This document shows positions 33,701 to 46,479 of a stretch of 64,000 nucleotides of DNA, in pieces. The position numbers were made by a program, and so were the translations under genes. The notes below the pieces were generated by a model. That model was not told the DNA's origin and did not search any database. It worked only from the letters and a program-made list of their open reading frames with translations. Numbering within the stretch: position 1 is the first letter of the stretch; every line of letters starts with the position of its first letter. This DNA is from Castanea sativa (lineage: Eukaryota > Streptophyta > Magnoliopsida > Fagales > Fagaceae): NCBI RefSeq assembly GCF_040712315.1, contig NC_134023.1, forward strand, positions 16,811,442-16,875,441, given 5' to 3'.

Positions 33701-34242
33701 ATATAAAAATAAATTTATTTAATTTTCTTGATCATTGCACGGGATTCTAATGAGTAGATATGTAATTATAAAAAGTATTTTTCCTAATATAATTGAGGAA
33801 AATTAAATGGATGACATAAAACTGACTTGAATAACATGATTGCTACGGAAAATTATTGTGTACTCCCGGAGTACCATAAATGCTTACTCCCTCCTCTCAC
33901 ATAAATGATAGGTTCTACTAATTAAATTCATTGTGAGACTCACCATTTATGTGAGAGGAGGGAGTACGCATTTATGATATTCCAAGAATACCTAACAATT
34001 TTCTGATTGCTACACGTTCAATCTTACTTAGTTAATAGAGTGACCACAATAACATGATTGCTACACATTTATTGATTGCCACACATTCAGTTTGCAATCT
34101 ACATCAAACATTTGTCATAGTTGAAAATTCCAAGATTATAATTTTTCAAGTCTTTGGAACGTAGTTCCAGACAATTAGCAAAGACTTGGTGAAAACAATA
34201 ACAGGCATTAAAGTCTTCTAATCCATATCACACGTCTTCAAG
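33701..34242. repeat. 417-bp tandem duplication, second copy, MITE-interrupted
   Basis: Same sequence as 33284-33693 once the 158-bp MITE and its 9-bp duplication are removed. Confidence 0.85.
33847..34004. mobile_element. 158-bp foldback MITE with 9-bp TSD, member 1
   Basis: Terminal repeats of about 70 bp run inward from GGAAAATTATTGTGTACTCC and the complement of AAGAATACCTAACAATTTTCT. GATTGCTAC is duplicated at 33838-33846 and 34005-34013. The neighbouring tandem copy (ATGATTGCTGCACGTTC near 33420) shows the uninterrupted target. A 9-bp TSD points to the Mutator superfamily. The second member is at 59934-60090. Confidence 0.9.
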
Positions 34243-35889
34243 GTTGATGAAAGTGAAACTGGCAGATTTATTAACGACATACAGAAAGAGCCAAGCATGC
34301 GTTTTCATGTAGTCTTTGGTCTTTGTTCGGAACTTCCAAAGACATGGAAAAGTTATTGTCTTGACTATTAACCTGCAGCATACGTTTCCAAACTTTAGAA
34401 TGAATTTGGCGGGTCTAAAACTTATAGAAAGTCTAGTACGTGGTATTTTTTTCTTCCATACAGATTGATGAAAGCAATGAACAAGAATCTGAAGGTAAAA
34501 GACTTCTTCGTTATGAAAAGAGAACTAAGAGAGTTAGTGAAACAAAAAGAGAAAAAAGAAACAGATGAGTACGTAAGAGAAAATTTGATGAAAAAGAGAA
34601 TCAATCTCCGATTCATTGAATTAATTTATTTATATACAAGAGCTAGGCATAACTGCTCATCTTTGTTACCATTTTTCATAACATATTATTAACTGCCCTA
34701 ACAACCATAACTAACTTACCAGCTTCCATAACAGATCGCAAGTGCTACAATTTGTTTTAGCTATTCTTTGTACAACGATGATCGTTTACTAAGGACTTTA
34801 ACACAGATAGTGTCAGAGCTAGATTTTACTCTAGAAGACAAGATTAAAATTAAAGTAAGACAAAAATAATTCCAAAAATATTAATATAAATAAAAACTAA
34901 TTAACAAAATTAAGCAAGACTCGGTCAACATAAAAAATATACTGTAACGTAAGCTACAATTTTTTTTTTTTTTTTTTGTATTTCCTGTTAGATTTAATAT
35001 AATCATTTTTGTTGGATTGTACAATTTTTGTATTTTAAAATATCAATGTCGATTCCTTCTATTGTAGTTGTATGGGGGTGTTCAGTCCAACCATAAATTA
35101 CCTTCAACCACACATTCCTGAGCATATATGTACAACTACTCATTTCTTTAGTAACAAAAGAAAAACCATTTGGAAAAAGGGATCTCTCTCTCTCTTTTCA
35201 TCCAGTCTCTCTTTACTCATCCGGCTCCCTTTGTTCGTACAACTCTCTTTCACAATTTGAACTTATTATTTCATGTTGTTCGCTAATTTAGCCATCAAAG
35301 CCTCCGCAATCAACCCCAAGGTTGGTCATGGAGAGATGAGTTTCTCTTTATTGGTATTTCAAGTTCATAGGTCCACGGTCAGAACTCAATCCAAGGAGGA
35401 ACTTAGCGTCATCTAATGCGATGTCAATCCTTATTTGTGCAGGACTTAGATGATGTCTAACTTCATCCGAGCTTTCCTTCAATTAATAAATTTATTATAG
35501 GAAGGTCAATTCCAATTTGGACCCACTACAATTGATCTTTTTTCAAATAAATATTATAAAAAAAAAAAAACCTTATATAGCATTATAGAATTATTCATAA
35601 AAACAACAATATATAAAATTTGGCACATTTAGTTGAGATGTTTGGATAGTATTCCATTTTATAACTATAACGCTACGTATATAGTACACATAATTTTTTT
35701 TTTCCCTTGACTATTGTAGGAGAGTTCAAAATATTATCAATAATAAAAAAAAAAGAATTAGATATGATGTTATTATTTTGCACACAAACATACATACATA
35801 CATACATTAAATAGCATTTAAATAAAAGGTGGGAAGACGGTTAGGACAAGGTCCCCCCACAAAAACCTGAACTCCTAGCTCGACCCTTG
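34243..35889. other. Intergenic DNA, no gene recognised
   Basis: AT-rich, with a lysine-rich ORF at 34465-34692 that resembles no family I know and a poly-T run near 34962. Nothing else supported. Confidence 0.45.
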
Positions 35890-36034
35890 AACATACTGTA
35901 GTGCGACTTGTTGCTTATAGAAGATTGTAAGTTGTAACCCACGCCAACTGGTAGCTTGCAAAAAAGATGCCTAGCTCATCATATAATGGGATCAAGCTAG
36001 TTGTAGCTTGTCTCATAGCTTGTTTAGTTACACA
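35890..36034 (-). mobile_element. Copia LTR fragment
   Basis: The minus strand begins TGTGTAACTAAACAAGC directly after a purine tract AAGAGGGGGA (36044-36035), the usual polypurine tract/LTR junction. Homology is lost near 35890. Confidence 0.6.
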
Positions 36035-36040
36035 TCCCCC

Positions 36041-36235
36041 TCTTAAACGAAGATGTAAGAAATAAGCCCTAAGTTTGGATTGATGATCAAGAAAGCGAGG
36101 AAAAGGAAGTGTCTTGGTGAAGATATCAGGAAGCTAATCAGAGATTGAGATTAAACGAACTTGAAAATATTTCATAAGTACTCTTTCGAGAACAACTATT
36201 TCCTAAGTGCTCTTTGTAATTAACATGTGTTAAAT
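36041..36235 (-). pseudogene. Copia pol C-terminus (RNase H end), remnant
   Basis: The minus strand encodes LPDIFTKTLPFPRFL, HQSKLRAYFLHLRLRGG, matching the conserved end of Ty1/copia RNase H (the DxxTKxLP motif) and followed at once by the polypurine tract. A stop lies just before LPDIFTK. Only about 60 codons remain. Confidence 0.8.
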
Positions 36236-37098
36236 ATAAATAAACTTAATTTCTTGATCATTTTATTTCTCTTTTATCTCAAAATAAAGAGTAGATATTT
36301 AATCATAATCATTTTTAATCAATTTGAGGAAAAAGAAAGGCATGACATAAAATTGATTTGGATAACATGATTGCCACATGTTTAATGGTTCCAAGACCAT
36401 AGCAATCAAAGAAAAAATCGTTCCAAGACTTTGAATTTTCCAAGTATTTGGAAATTCCAAACATTAATAATGAAAGACTTGGTGAAAGGTAAATAGGATT
36501 AAAGTCTTCTAATGATGCCACGGTTGAAAGACTGGCATATTAATGGCTTAAAAAGAGTGGTGATATTATTTTCTCCAATACAATTTTAAGAGATAAAGTT
36601 ATTAATTAAACTTTTCTCAAGTGTTATTCTCGATGACTCTATGCCTTCCCCAAGCCCCTTCCAACAATTAGTTATTAGGTTTTACAAATTGCACCATCTA
36701 AGTTTGTTTAAAATTCAATCCAGTCTTTTAATTTCACTTTCGTTGTAGAATTAGTGATTTTTTTTTTTGCATTAAATTATATAAAAAAAATCTACTATTA
36801 TTTGGGAAAAAAAAGTACATAAACCAAAAACCAAGACATATTTGGTGAGGCATCTTGTTGCAGCTGTGCAATTATTTGCAGTACGCTAGTACCAGTAGTG
36901 GTAGTAGAAGATCAGCCTCCCCCCCCCCCCCTTCTTCAACCCTTTCTCTTTCGAACTTCTTCTCCAAGTACTTTTCGAAATTACAGATTTTTAAAACTGT
37001 TACTACTTTTTATTTTTGATAAATAACCTTTCATATTTCATGACTATGGGTTTTTATTTTTGTTACAAATACTATGTGATATTCACTACTTGGCTCTA
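36236..37098. other. Third diverged copy of the 33.3-kb repeat, then unknown DNA
   Basis: 36236-36530 shares GATTGCCACATG, CAAGACTTTGAATTTTCCAAG and TAAAGTCTTCTAAT with the tandem pair. The remainder has poly-C at 36917-36930 and no gene. Confidence 0.6.
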
Positions 37099-37106
37099 GT
37101 TTAAAC

Positions 37107-37668
37107 TAAGGGTGGCAAAATTGGACATGACCCACGAACCCGACACGATACGAAATTAATAGGTTTTGGGTTGAGGCTTAATGGGTTCGTGTCATATTCA
37201 GGTTGACATGACTAATCCGTTTAATAAACAGGTTGGATTAGTGTTCAACCTATGAAACCCGATTGACCTGTTTGACCTGTTTAAGTAAATGACATTTTAC
37301 TAATATACCCTTTAAACCCTAGGTATATAAACTTATTAGTTGTTGTGGTTTACTTTCTTTGACATAATGTGATTGATTATTGATGATATTGAGATATGCT
37401 TTTAGTTTTAAATGATTATTTGTGATGCAGTTACTCATTAGTTCTAAATTTTATATTAAAAATATTTATTTGTCTTTTTTTTTTCATTTTGATAAAATCT
37501 GATAAACAGGTTGACACAACTAACCAGTTTAATAAATGGGTCGTGTTAAAGTTGAGAAATCTTTATCCATTTAATAAACATGTCCAGTTAGTGTTGACCT
37601 ATATAGTCAGATACTCATAAATTGACACGACACAAACCCTGACACGCAAACACGAATTGTCACCCCTA
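37107..37668. mobile_element. hAT-like non-autonomous element (562 bp) with 8-bp TSD
   Basis: Ends TAAGGGTGGCAAAATTGG and the complement of CGAATTGTCACCCCTA, the widespread plant 'AGGGGTGGCAA' ends. GTTTAAAC is duplicated at 37099-37106 and 37669-37676. Subterminal parts repeat GACACGA, GGTTGACA and TTTAATAAACAGG motifs in both orientations, as in transposase-binding regions. No transposase. Confidence 0.88.
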
Positions 37669-37676
37669 GTTTAAAC

Positions 37677-38615
37677 CTTATCATTGTGAAATTAGATTTT
37701 CGTAATACTTAATAGTCTTAAAATATGAATGAACGGATATTGCTATTTGGCTATGTTGGAAGACACGATTGTTCTCTTTGCTTATTGTCTTCTGTTGTGA
37801 TTCTACCTGTGGGGTCAAAATACAGATAAGGTAAATGAGCGTCACATTTTATTTGTAAATTAAGGGGAAATGGTTTACCAGAGGAGAACTAGACTAGAAA
37901 CCAAGTAAATAGAACTATAATAGTCACAATTGAAACTGAAAAGGAAAATGAACAAGCTTTTTCTATTCTCTCTAGATGGACTGAGGTGGATGCAGTGATA
38001 ACGCCAGAAATTTTATTCAAAGGAGCCAAACTTTATATTAAAAAAATTCTTAAGTTAAAAATTGTAATATAAATATCAAATAACAAATCACTACCTTATC
38101 GAATCAAAACTAATTAACAAATTTAAAATAAAATGAGAAACTTTAAATTCTAAAGATGCAAGATGTAAACCTCATATAATATACATGAAAAAAATCTTGT
38201 ATATGTCTAGCATATAAGAATTATGTAAGGCTGAAATGTGAGCCCCACATATACTTTCTCCATATACACGTACGTCATAAAAAAACAAAATAGATAACTA
38301 TAACAAGCTCTAGTGAGTCTAGTCTCGACATATAAAATAATATAAAATTTAAGTTTTCAAAACATTAAGGCCATTTGGTAACGTTATTCTAGTAACATTG
38401 TTTGTATTTTTTGAAAATACGTATGGGTGAAAAAGTGTATGAAAATACGCGTAATATTGTTTAAAAGCTAACAACATATGTTTAAACTCTTATACCAAAC
38501 ACCCCCTAAAATGCAAGTTATACTACAATACAATACATGTTTATTAGAACATTATACCATTTTGGTCACTTTTCAGTTTGGATTTCCCATATACTCAAGG
38601 AACAAAAGAAACTTG

Positions 38616-38688
<73 letters not shown>

Positions 38689-39239
38689 AATTTGGGGTGG
38701 CGAATTGGAGAGTTGTAGGGGCCAACTATCAAAGACTCCAAGCTTTGAAGACTATGATGACATAAGGGATTTTTTTTTCCCTAATGAGATGTGGGGTTTA
38801 TGTTTTTTGGTAAACATTAGAGATATATATTATAAAGACGTAAGGGATGACTCTTTAAATCAATAAAATCAAAGTATTTGTCTCCTAACGTTTGTTTATT
38901 TTGTTTTCGTTTTTGAAATTGTTGATTAGGGAATTCTAGAAGTTGTTAAAAATGGATTTATTATTTGAATTTGGAGGGGTTATGGGCTCAAGAATGGGCT
39001 AGATGTTTTGTTTTGCTCTTTGTATTCTTTTTCTTTTTTTGGCCTTTTTGAATCAATTATATAATTTTAGGGAATCCAAGTATTTAGAGAGATCGAATTA
39101 ACAAAACTAATAGTATTCTCTCTCTCTCTCTCTCAAAATCCTAGGGGGGGGGGCAATACAATATTTATAGCATATTTACAAATAATATAACATTTTATTA
39201 GCATCTTTAATGGAAATTTTAAAAACTCAAGGCTGGCCC
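37677..39239. other. Intergenic DNA with (GA)n
   Basis: Large (GA)n microsatellite at 38618-38688, (CT)n at 39118-39135 and poly-G at 39145-39153. Open frames here are repeat artefacts. Confidence 0.5.
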
Positions 39240-39880
39240 CTACCTAGCTCCACCAGTGGGTGGATGATTACAGAATGGATGACATTGCACTTTTTCATCT
39301 CTCTCTCAAAAATAAAACCATCCCTTTCTTGAATGGGGAGGCTCCTATTTATACTGGTAGTGCCTTCTGCTCAATTAGAGGGAGGGGGGGGGGGGAAGGT
39401 CATTTAGTAATAAATGCATCCTTTGGTAGGTGGGTACATTCATTTAAAGTGACTGTTTGCGAGATCTAGGTGCTACTTTCCCTAATTCATCGATTGTACT
39501 ATTTGTGAGACTTTAGATATCCATTAGTTCTTCTGTGATTTGTTGGTACCCTCGGCACTACCTTCCTTAATTTGTTGATTCAACTATCTGTAAGACTTTA
39601 GATATCCATTAGTTCTTCCACGATTTGTTTGTACCATTGGTCATGAGCCGAGACCATGATATTCCTCTGCCATGTGCCAATCTAGAACAAGGATTAATGC
39701 TAGGCTGTGCTCTGTAGCCCAATGAAAGCTTTGACTTCATCCTTTCCCAACACTCAACTAGCCTTTCTCGTAACTATTCTAGGCTAGACATAGGCCTTTC
39801 CTTTATTCCATTCCCACGGGCATTGGGATCATGGGAATTTTGCAAATAGTCCGACCCCTTACACTACCAAACGAATTTTG
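39240..39880. mobile_element. Possible LTR remnant
   Basis: Contains CTATTTATACTGG, which resembles a TATA region, CCATGTGCC and CCGAGACC blocks like those in gypsy LTRs, and an 85-bp tandem pair sharing GACTTTAGATATCCATTAGTTCTT at 39509 and 39594. No boundaries found. Confidence 0.35.
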
Positions 39881-39953
39881 TTTAACGAAAACCCATTATT
39901 ACTCATTAGTCAATGTAAAATAGCATAAGGGATCAATTTTACACATTTAACTC

Positions 39954-42889
39954 TTTAGATATCTCATTTTGTATCCGTTAATAACCTTTGGTCCCTGGCC
40001 CTAATGATAAGCTTGTCATACATCAACCAATGGTAATTAAATAGTTTTCAATAGTTCGGAGGTAATCACAATTTAAAAGTGCTCAAATTGCTTTGAAAAT
40101 GATGCTGAAAAATTACATTTTCTCACAATTTTGAACATACCTTTTGATCTATAAATAATATTTGCGTGAGGTTTGTTTCATTAGAAATTAGACATCCTGG
40201 GCTTCAATTTAAATATAATTTTTGCATAATTTAGATTTAAAATAAGTGAATTGTGACTGTTTTAAGTGAGGCCAGCAGTGTAGTCAAATTTAGGGTTCTG
40301 CGCGCTCATGTTTGTAAGCATGCACACACATACTCAACCATGCAAGCGCATGGTAAATTCTAGAACCTTAGAAATTCAATTTTAAGGGCCCAAACCTTTA
40401 TTATTTGATGGGAGTTTGGCCCTTTTATAAACCTTTAGGAACGTCCAAAACCCTTTAAAAGGCCCCAAAAACCCTAGTTTACAAGTATAAATACTTACCT
40501 TATGTCTCTAATCCAAACCCTAACTAGAGAGAGTTTATTTTTTGCCTCCATGTTTTTTAAAACCCTAGTTCAAATTTCTAAACACCCACACAACACCTAA
40601 GCACTTTTTTTATAGACTCAAAACCTCTTTTTAGCAATCTCTTAAGGCAAAAACTTGTTTTCAAAGTTATTTTCTAAATCTTTTTCAAAACTAATCTTTT
40701 TCTTGAGTTTTAATTATCTTGTTCTATTGTTTTCTTTAATTCTCTTGTTTTATCAATATAATCTTAGTATTGTAGGCATTGAGGGGTTAGTTAAATAACT
40801 TCAAATTTGTGATCCTAAACAAGGTGAGTATTCTTTCCATAAACTCCTTCTTTACTTAATATGATTCACATGAGTTCTTGATATAGTTTCTTTAAATTGT
40901 TATATTTGATTCGTTTGATATTTTTAATTCTTTTGATATGTATTAATCTGATTTTGGGTTGATTATAATCTGTTTTGTAGTCCTTGTTTTATTATTTTAG
41001 TTTTACGTAAGTTTGACACGATTGTCTATTTGACGTTAGTTTATTTTACTAGTTGATTTGTTTCATGGTTATTTGTTTATGTCGATGCTTTGTTTTATAT
41101 AGGGTTTCAAACATGTTCATTTGATTTATGTGTTAATCTTTTGTAATTGTTTCAATCTGTAGAAATGTGATTTTATGCAATTTCTGTATTAACGATGCAT
41201 GCACAAGGTTTCGACCATGTACATGCATGGTTGAGTATATGTACGCACCCCAAACCCATATTGGGGCAAATTTCTTGTTTTTGACATGTTGTTTGATTCT
41301 ATTTGACTATGTTTTAGGTTAATTAATTATGTTTAATTGTTTTTCATGTTTGTTTTAGTCATTTTGCCATAACATGTTTTATTTGATATCTTTCCTTGCA
41401 TGTTTGTTTTGATGTTATTTTTCCTTTTTAATATAATCTATTTAATTGTGGTTTTATTTTTTTTTTCTTTATATGTTATGATGTAATCTTTGACATATTG
41501 TGTGCGTTATTTTATTAAGTGCTGTTAGGACATATGTGTTTCATTTGTTTAGAATATATGTCATTCTTTTATGTAATTAGCTAATCCTTTGACAAAACAC
41601 ACTTTACTTGTATTTGGGTAGATTTAGGATGAGTTTTATGATTCAAGAAACTGTGTTTCAAGATTAAGTGTTGAAGTCATCAAGTCTGTTCAAGAAACAA
41701 GCTGAAAAGTGCAAGTTCATTAAAGGTCGACAGCTAGCTCGACAGCTAGCATGTGTCGAGGTTTAAAGAGCTGTTCCAGCCCCATGGCTCCACAGCTGCT
41801 TGATAGCAATCTCGACACCTCTATCTATCGAGGTTTAAGAAAAACAGATTTTGAGTTCTATTTTGATTCTAATCCGTGGATGTGTCTTTGGGACTTCTTT
41901 TCTCCTAATCCTAGACATATAAAAGGATTATTTTAAGGGTCGTCAAAGTGTTTACAAGTTGTACAAGCATTGAGAAATCCTTGTTCAAGCAAATTGTGAC
42001 TAGAGACAAAGTTTTTGCCTTAGTTCATTTCTCTTGTGAAGAAGATGCTGTGTAATGTGCATCGTAGAGTTTTGTAACCAAGCATCTTCTTGATTATCAT
42101 CGTGTGGATGAATTGAAGAACTTTGCAGCCAACAATCTTCTCTAGTTGGTGATTGAAGTCGCGTAATTGGATCCGTGCAATTGGTTAGTCACGTACTTGG
42201 GAGTCGTGCATTGAAAGGAGAAATTTTCACTACAGAACAAGTCCAATTGGGTATTGGGGTAAGGGATCAACTGTTGGTTGGTAAGATACTTGAGATTCAT
42301 TTACTTGTAACCGCTTGTTGTGATAATAGTGGAATTTCGGGAGTGGTGACCTTAAAATCACCCGGTGGGGTTTTTGCCGTGTAGGTTTTCCCCATTCGTA
42401 AACAAATCACCGCGTCATTTAATTTCCGCTGCATACTTAGTTTAATTGGTGATTTGTTTGTGCTACCACGCGTTTTGCATGTTAATTTAATTAATTAATA
42501 ATTTGGCTAATTAATCAACTTAATCCATCACAAGGGGTCAATACGTTTTTGGCTTATCAAGTGCATGATGTATGTTTAGGGTTAGGGATTTTGGCTCTTT
42601 TAATAGTTTCTTTATCTAAATATGATCTATCAACACATAATGGAGGCTAACACACAAGCCAGACGGTCTTAGAAACCTAACACCTTCCTAAGCCATACCC
42701 AAATTCCAAACTCATAATCTAGTATGTAGACATATGTGTGTAAGTAATGGGGCCAAAAGACCCAATTTGGTTCCTAGACCTAAACCAAGTGGCGACTCCC
42801 AAACCTTCGCCTCCAGTCCATTCAACTGAGGCGTACTTCCCACAGGGGACATGAACCACACGTGAGTAGTACGAGACGGTGCACTCACA
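39954..42889 (+). mobile_element. Solo LTR, Ogre/Tat-like, with perfect TSD AACTC
   Basis: Start TTTAGATATCTCATTTTGTA (one change from the TG end) and end GTGCACTCACA, with AACTC at 39949-39953 and 42890-42894. About 1.9 kb after removing the nested solo LTR at 41523-42559. Shares GGTCCCTGGCCCTAATGATA, AGAAATTAGACATCCTGG and the CATGCA/CGCATG alternations with 52953 and 61720. Confidence 0.85.
41523..42559 (+). mobile_element. Nested solo LTR (1037 bp) with perfect TSD AGTGC
   Basis: Starts TGTTAGGACATATG, ends TTTTTGGCTTATCA, with AGTGC at 41518-41522 and 42560-42564. Includes ACATATAAAAGG near 41915 as a probable TATA region and a GGTTTTCCCC block. Copia-like by structure. No internal domain. 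Confidence 0.88.
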
Positions 42890-42894
42890 AACTC

Positions 42895-43786
42895 TAAAAA
42901 TCACTTACATTAGTTAAGTTAAAATTGTGAAAGTTTGGGTTGTGTTACTACTTGCTATAGTATAAGGCTACTATAGCTATGTAAATTGATAAAGAAATAA
43001 TAAAAAATAAGAGAGAGAATTATATTTTATTTGGGAGAATAATAATAAAAAATAATAAAGAAATAATATTCAAATGAAATGTAGTGTAAAACAGATAATT
43101 TGGTATGGAGTGTATTGAAAAGTTATTGTGTAAAATAGAAAAAAGTATGTTCTTATGCTAAAATAAAAAAAAAAAAAAAAAAAAATCACAAGCTGATGTG
43201 AATGCTCTAGTCCCTAAAGTTTACCTAATGATTGCTATTGGTCCATAAAGTTTCAAATGAGCACTATTAATCCATGAAGTCTAAAAAATGAGCTTTGCTG
43301 GTCTCTTCGTTAATTTCCATTTCTTGCTTATTGCAAATTTTTTATTTTATTAAAAAAAATACATGTACGCATCAACTCACAATCTAAATTATCAAACTAT
43401 TTATATAGATTAGACTTATTCCAATCCCTAAAAAACCCAAATCCGAACTAGAACCTCCATACTAGCCTCCAGAACAATATCAACTATGAAGCCACAACCA
43501 CCATAGACTTCATCACAAAATCTAAATCTCATTGCCGGATTCCACAACTACTAATAAAAGCCACATCATCCCCATGACGATCCTCTACAAGCAACATAAA
43601 AAATTCAAATCTATATAAAATAATGGATTTGCTTCAAAAGCCCTGAAATTCTCCTTAGCTTCATTGTTATTGAAGAATGGATCGACTTCATCATTTAGAC
43701 CCATAGCATTAATAAAAAAATTGTAAAATAGTTTTTAAAGTTGTAGAATAGTTTGTAATTGTAGCATTACTCAAAAAAAGATGAGA
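42895..43786. other. Intergenic DNA
   Basis: AT-rich. 43195-43330 contains 'GTCCATAAAGTTTCAAATGAG' type text similar to MULE ends at 58265, but no second end was found. TTGTAGCATTACTC near 43758 matches the end of the 18.7-kb MITE. Confidence 0.45.
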
Positions 43787-43950
43787 AGTGTTACGTCAAC
43801 AACATTTTTACAATACTTTCACAACAAATCTTAGGTGTTAAGTTGTTACTAGTTTTAATTTGAAACCACCACTAGAATTACTTTTTTGCCCACTAATAAC
43901 AACTTTTCCACTTAAAATTTGTTGTGAAAATATCATGAATATAACATTTC
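43787..43950. mobile_element. Foldback MITE, family also at 57938
   Basis: Left TTTCACAACAAATCTTAGGTG and right complement TTTCACAACAAATTTTAAGTG form an inverted pair of about 60 bp around TTTTTGCCCACTAATAAC. TSD not clear. Confidence 0.6.
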
Positions 43951-43987
43951 CATAAAAAATGCCACATTACTTAAAGATTGACATGAT

Positions 43988-44965
43988 TATTTCATTAAAT
44001 ACTTGGGCAAGAAAACTAACGGAAGTTAACAGAGAAACTAACATTCATTTTTTAAAGTTAAGAGACCAACTAGCCTCATCACACGTGTGAAACGCATGCT
44101 TTTTTTTTTTTTTTTGTTTAGTGCCATAATAAAAATTTTAAATTAAAAAAAAAATGTATGCAGAATGACTGACTTTTCGAACAGAGTTTCCCTTATCAAA
44201 TGACCAAGAACATTACAAAAATTTATCAAAAATAAAACTTTTACACTTTGCATTTCTTTTCTTTTATATACATTTTTTTGATAAACAAGGATATCTAGAC
44301 CTTTTCGAGTATCTGAATATTCCCTCAAGGTATCCAGTCCTCTCATCCCACACACACCAGGTTATTGTAGGAAAGAATCTCATAGGAGTGGCCCCATTCC
44401 CATAATGTTGGCGAGAGAAATATCATAACACCTTTGGAACCGCTAAGATAACCCCTGGGGGTTTACACTCTACATTTTTAACAAAGGAGACTTGGGTGTT
44501 TTGGTATTCACACGAGGACCACTTGATATGGTTGAACCTTTTGCTATTGAAGAGGTGTGTTGGATGCATTGGCTTGGTGAAAGTCTCTGAACAGTCACAC
44601 CTCCTCCTCTAATAATTGAGAAAGTTGGTTTTGGATGCCGTCATAGATAAAAAGGTTTAGGTTGTTCCATATGTAACGGTGTGAAAGCTTTTGGAGTATA
44701 TTTTTGGTTAGAGAAAAAAAGTCATCTACCATCTTCAAGGCAATGAAAAAAATTACAAGCTAACCAACAGAATTGAACATAATAAATTTGCAAACAAAAA
44801 TTAATGAAAAGAACTTTAAATGAATTATGGAATGTAGCATCTAGTTAGACAAATCACCCAAAATTCCAAGAACCCTTGCTTTTCTCTCACGTTTTTGGAG
44901 GAACATTAGGAAAGAACAATATACCAATTTCATTATCATTTTTGTTGAAACCAAGAAATTAGAGA
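43988..44965. repeat. 1-kb dispersed repeat, copy 2
   Basis: Direct match to 7813-8810, without the poly-T insert near its start. Contains poly-T at 44100-44115. Confidence 0.8.
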
Positions 44966-46479
44966 TAGAGAGAAAGGGCCTACCCAATTGATCTTATATT
45001 AAGGTTGAAATCCAAAAAAAAATCAGTGATTTAATGTAAAGAAAATTACTAAAAAAAAAAAAATGAAACTACATAGTTTTTAAGTCATTAACGGAACATT
45101 TCTGGCAAAGGCTAACAGGGAGACTGAATTAAGTAAACTTGAAACTAGGAGGAGTAATTTAAACCAAAGCAAAGTTAGAAGAAATAATTGAATTTTAAAT
45201 AAAGTTAGAAAGTGCAATTTGTAATTTAGCGTTTTTTTTTTCTCTTTCGATAATTCAATAGTTGGAGTGGACGGATTTAAACCTTAAAGATGTTCATTCT
45301 TGGTTGAAATCATTAGATTGTGTCAAATTGTCAATTGAACTAGGAGACTTTTGGTCTATTCTAACATCAATCATGTCATCATGTGCAGTAGAGTGGCATT
45401 GTGGCTCATGGGTCATATATAATGCCTCATGAGTCATGAAACAAAATTTTCCTGCTTGTATTAAAGCTTGGGCTAATGAATTCGGTGACCCTTTTTCAAG
45501 TCCAATGTCCCTCTCCATGGCCGAAAAGTTGTTTCAGCCCAAAAAGGAAAAGGACTCCTATTTTCCTTTTTGGGCCCCATTAACATTATGCACTTTTCAA
45601 ATTTCAAAATGGGCAACGGTCATCTATTCCAAATAACTCAGATTCATCCTCAAAACGAAATCAACGGCATTCCAAAAGCAAGTAACCAATACTTTCCCTT
45701 TTTACTCTCTCTCTCTCTCTGTAGAGATTCAAAAGCATTTGAGTTCTTTCTTTCTCTCTCTTGTATTTTTCTATCTTTCTTTTTTCAAAAACCCAACTCA
45801 ACTCTTTTTATCGCTCTCATTCAAAAAACAGTCATAAATACATTTTTAAGTTTTAACAACAATGGAGGAGGATGGCAATCAATGGCATGACCCACTTCTT
45901 TTTACCGACGTTTCTTGGCAAAACCAAAGCTCCAGTTCTTAATCTCCCTCTCTTTCATTTCGTTTACAGACAATTCGCCTCCTTTGCCCAGCTATCGTAT
46001 GCAAACTTCTACTATGGCTGATCAAGGTCCATATGAGGGTAATGTGGCTAAGATCTTTGTACTTGTTTGACTCATTTTTCTTTGCTTTCTATGCAAAACC
46101 ATGCTTTAGAATTGTGTAATGGGTCAATTTCAAAATTAAAGCTTGGATGCTATAAGTAGGCTAAAAAATCCAATGACCCATTTGACAATTTTGTAATTGA
46201 GAAATAAAATAGTCGTATATCAGAATTTAATTCTATGATTGGATTTTTTTGGTTAAACTTTTCACTCGGTAAGGATTTGGTTATTCAACTTTGATTGTTG
46301 TCATTGTCCATGTTATATTGTTCCTAGCTTGGTGGACTCATTTTTCTTGTTAATTGAAAATAAATCTGTTACTATAGTTGTGAAACACCTTTCAGATGAT
46401 TCTTGGCTTCTGTTGGGCAATTTCTGTCACTACTAAAACATTATTGAGCTGGTAATGATGGTCATCTCTTTCACCCCCA
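44966..46479. other. Intergenic DNA; possible CT-rich leader
   Basis: 45700-45790 is CT-rich and followed by an ATG at 45862 opening 26 codons (MEEDGNQWHDPLLF), then a TTTACAG acceptor-like site. It could be the start of a gene, but no family is recognisable and no further exon is visible. Confidence 0.3.

Noticed and set aside
34465..34692. Lysine/glutamate-rich 75-codon ORF
   Set aside because: Composition suggests coiled coil but resembles nothing I know and has no supporting context.
38478..38866. Overlapping ORFs across (GA)n
   Set aside because: Read through a microsatellite in two frames; no family match and no gene structure.
45294..45942. Overlapping ORFs and a 26-codon ATG ORF at 45862 after a CT-rich leader
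   Set aside because: Considered as the start of a gene, but no homologous protein, no clear splice donor and no further exon could be seen.
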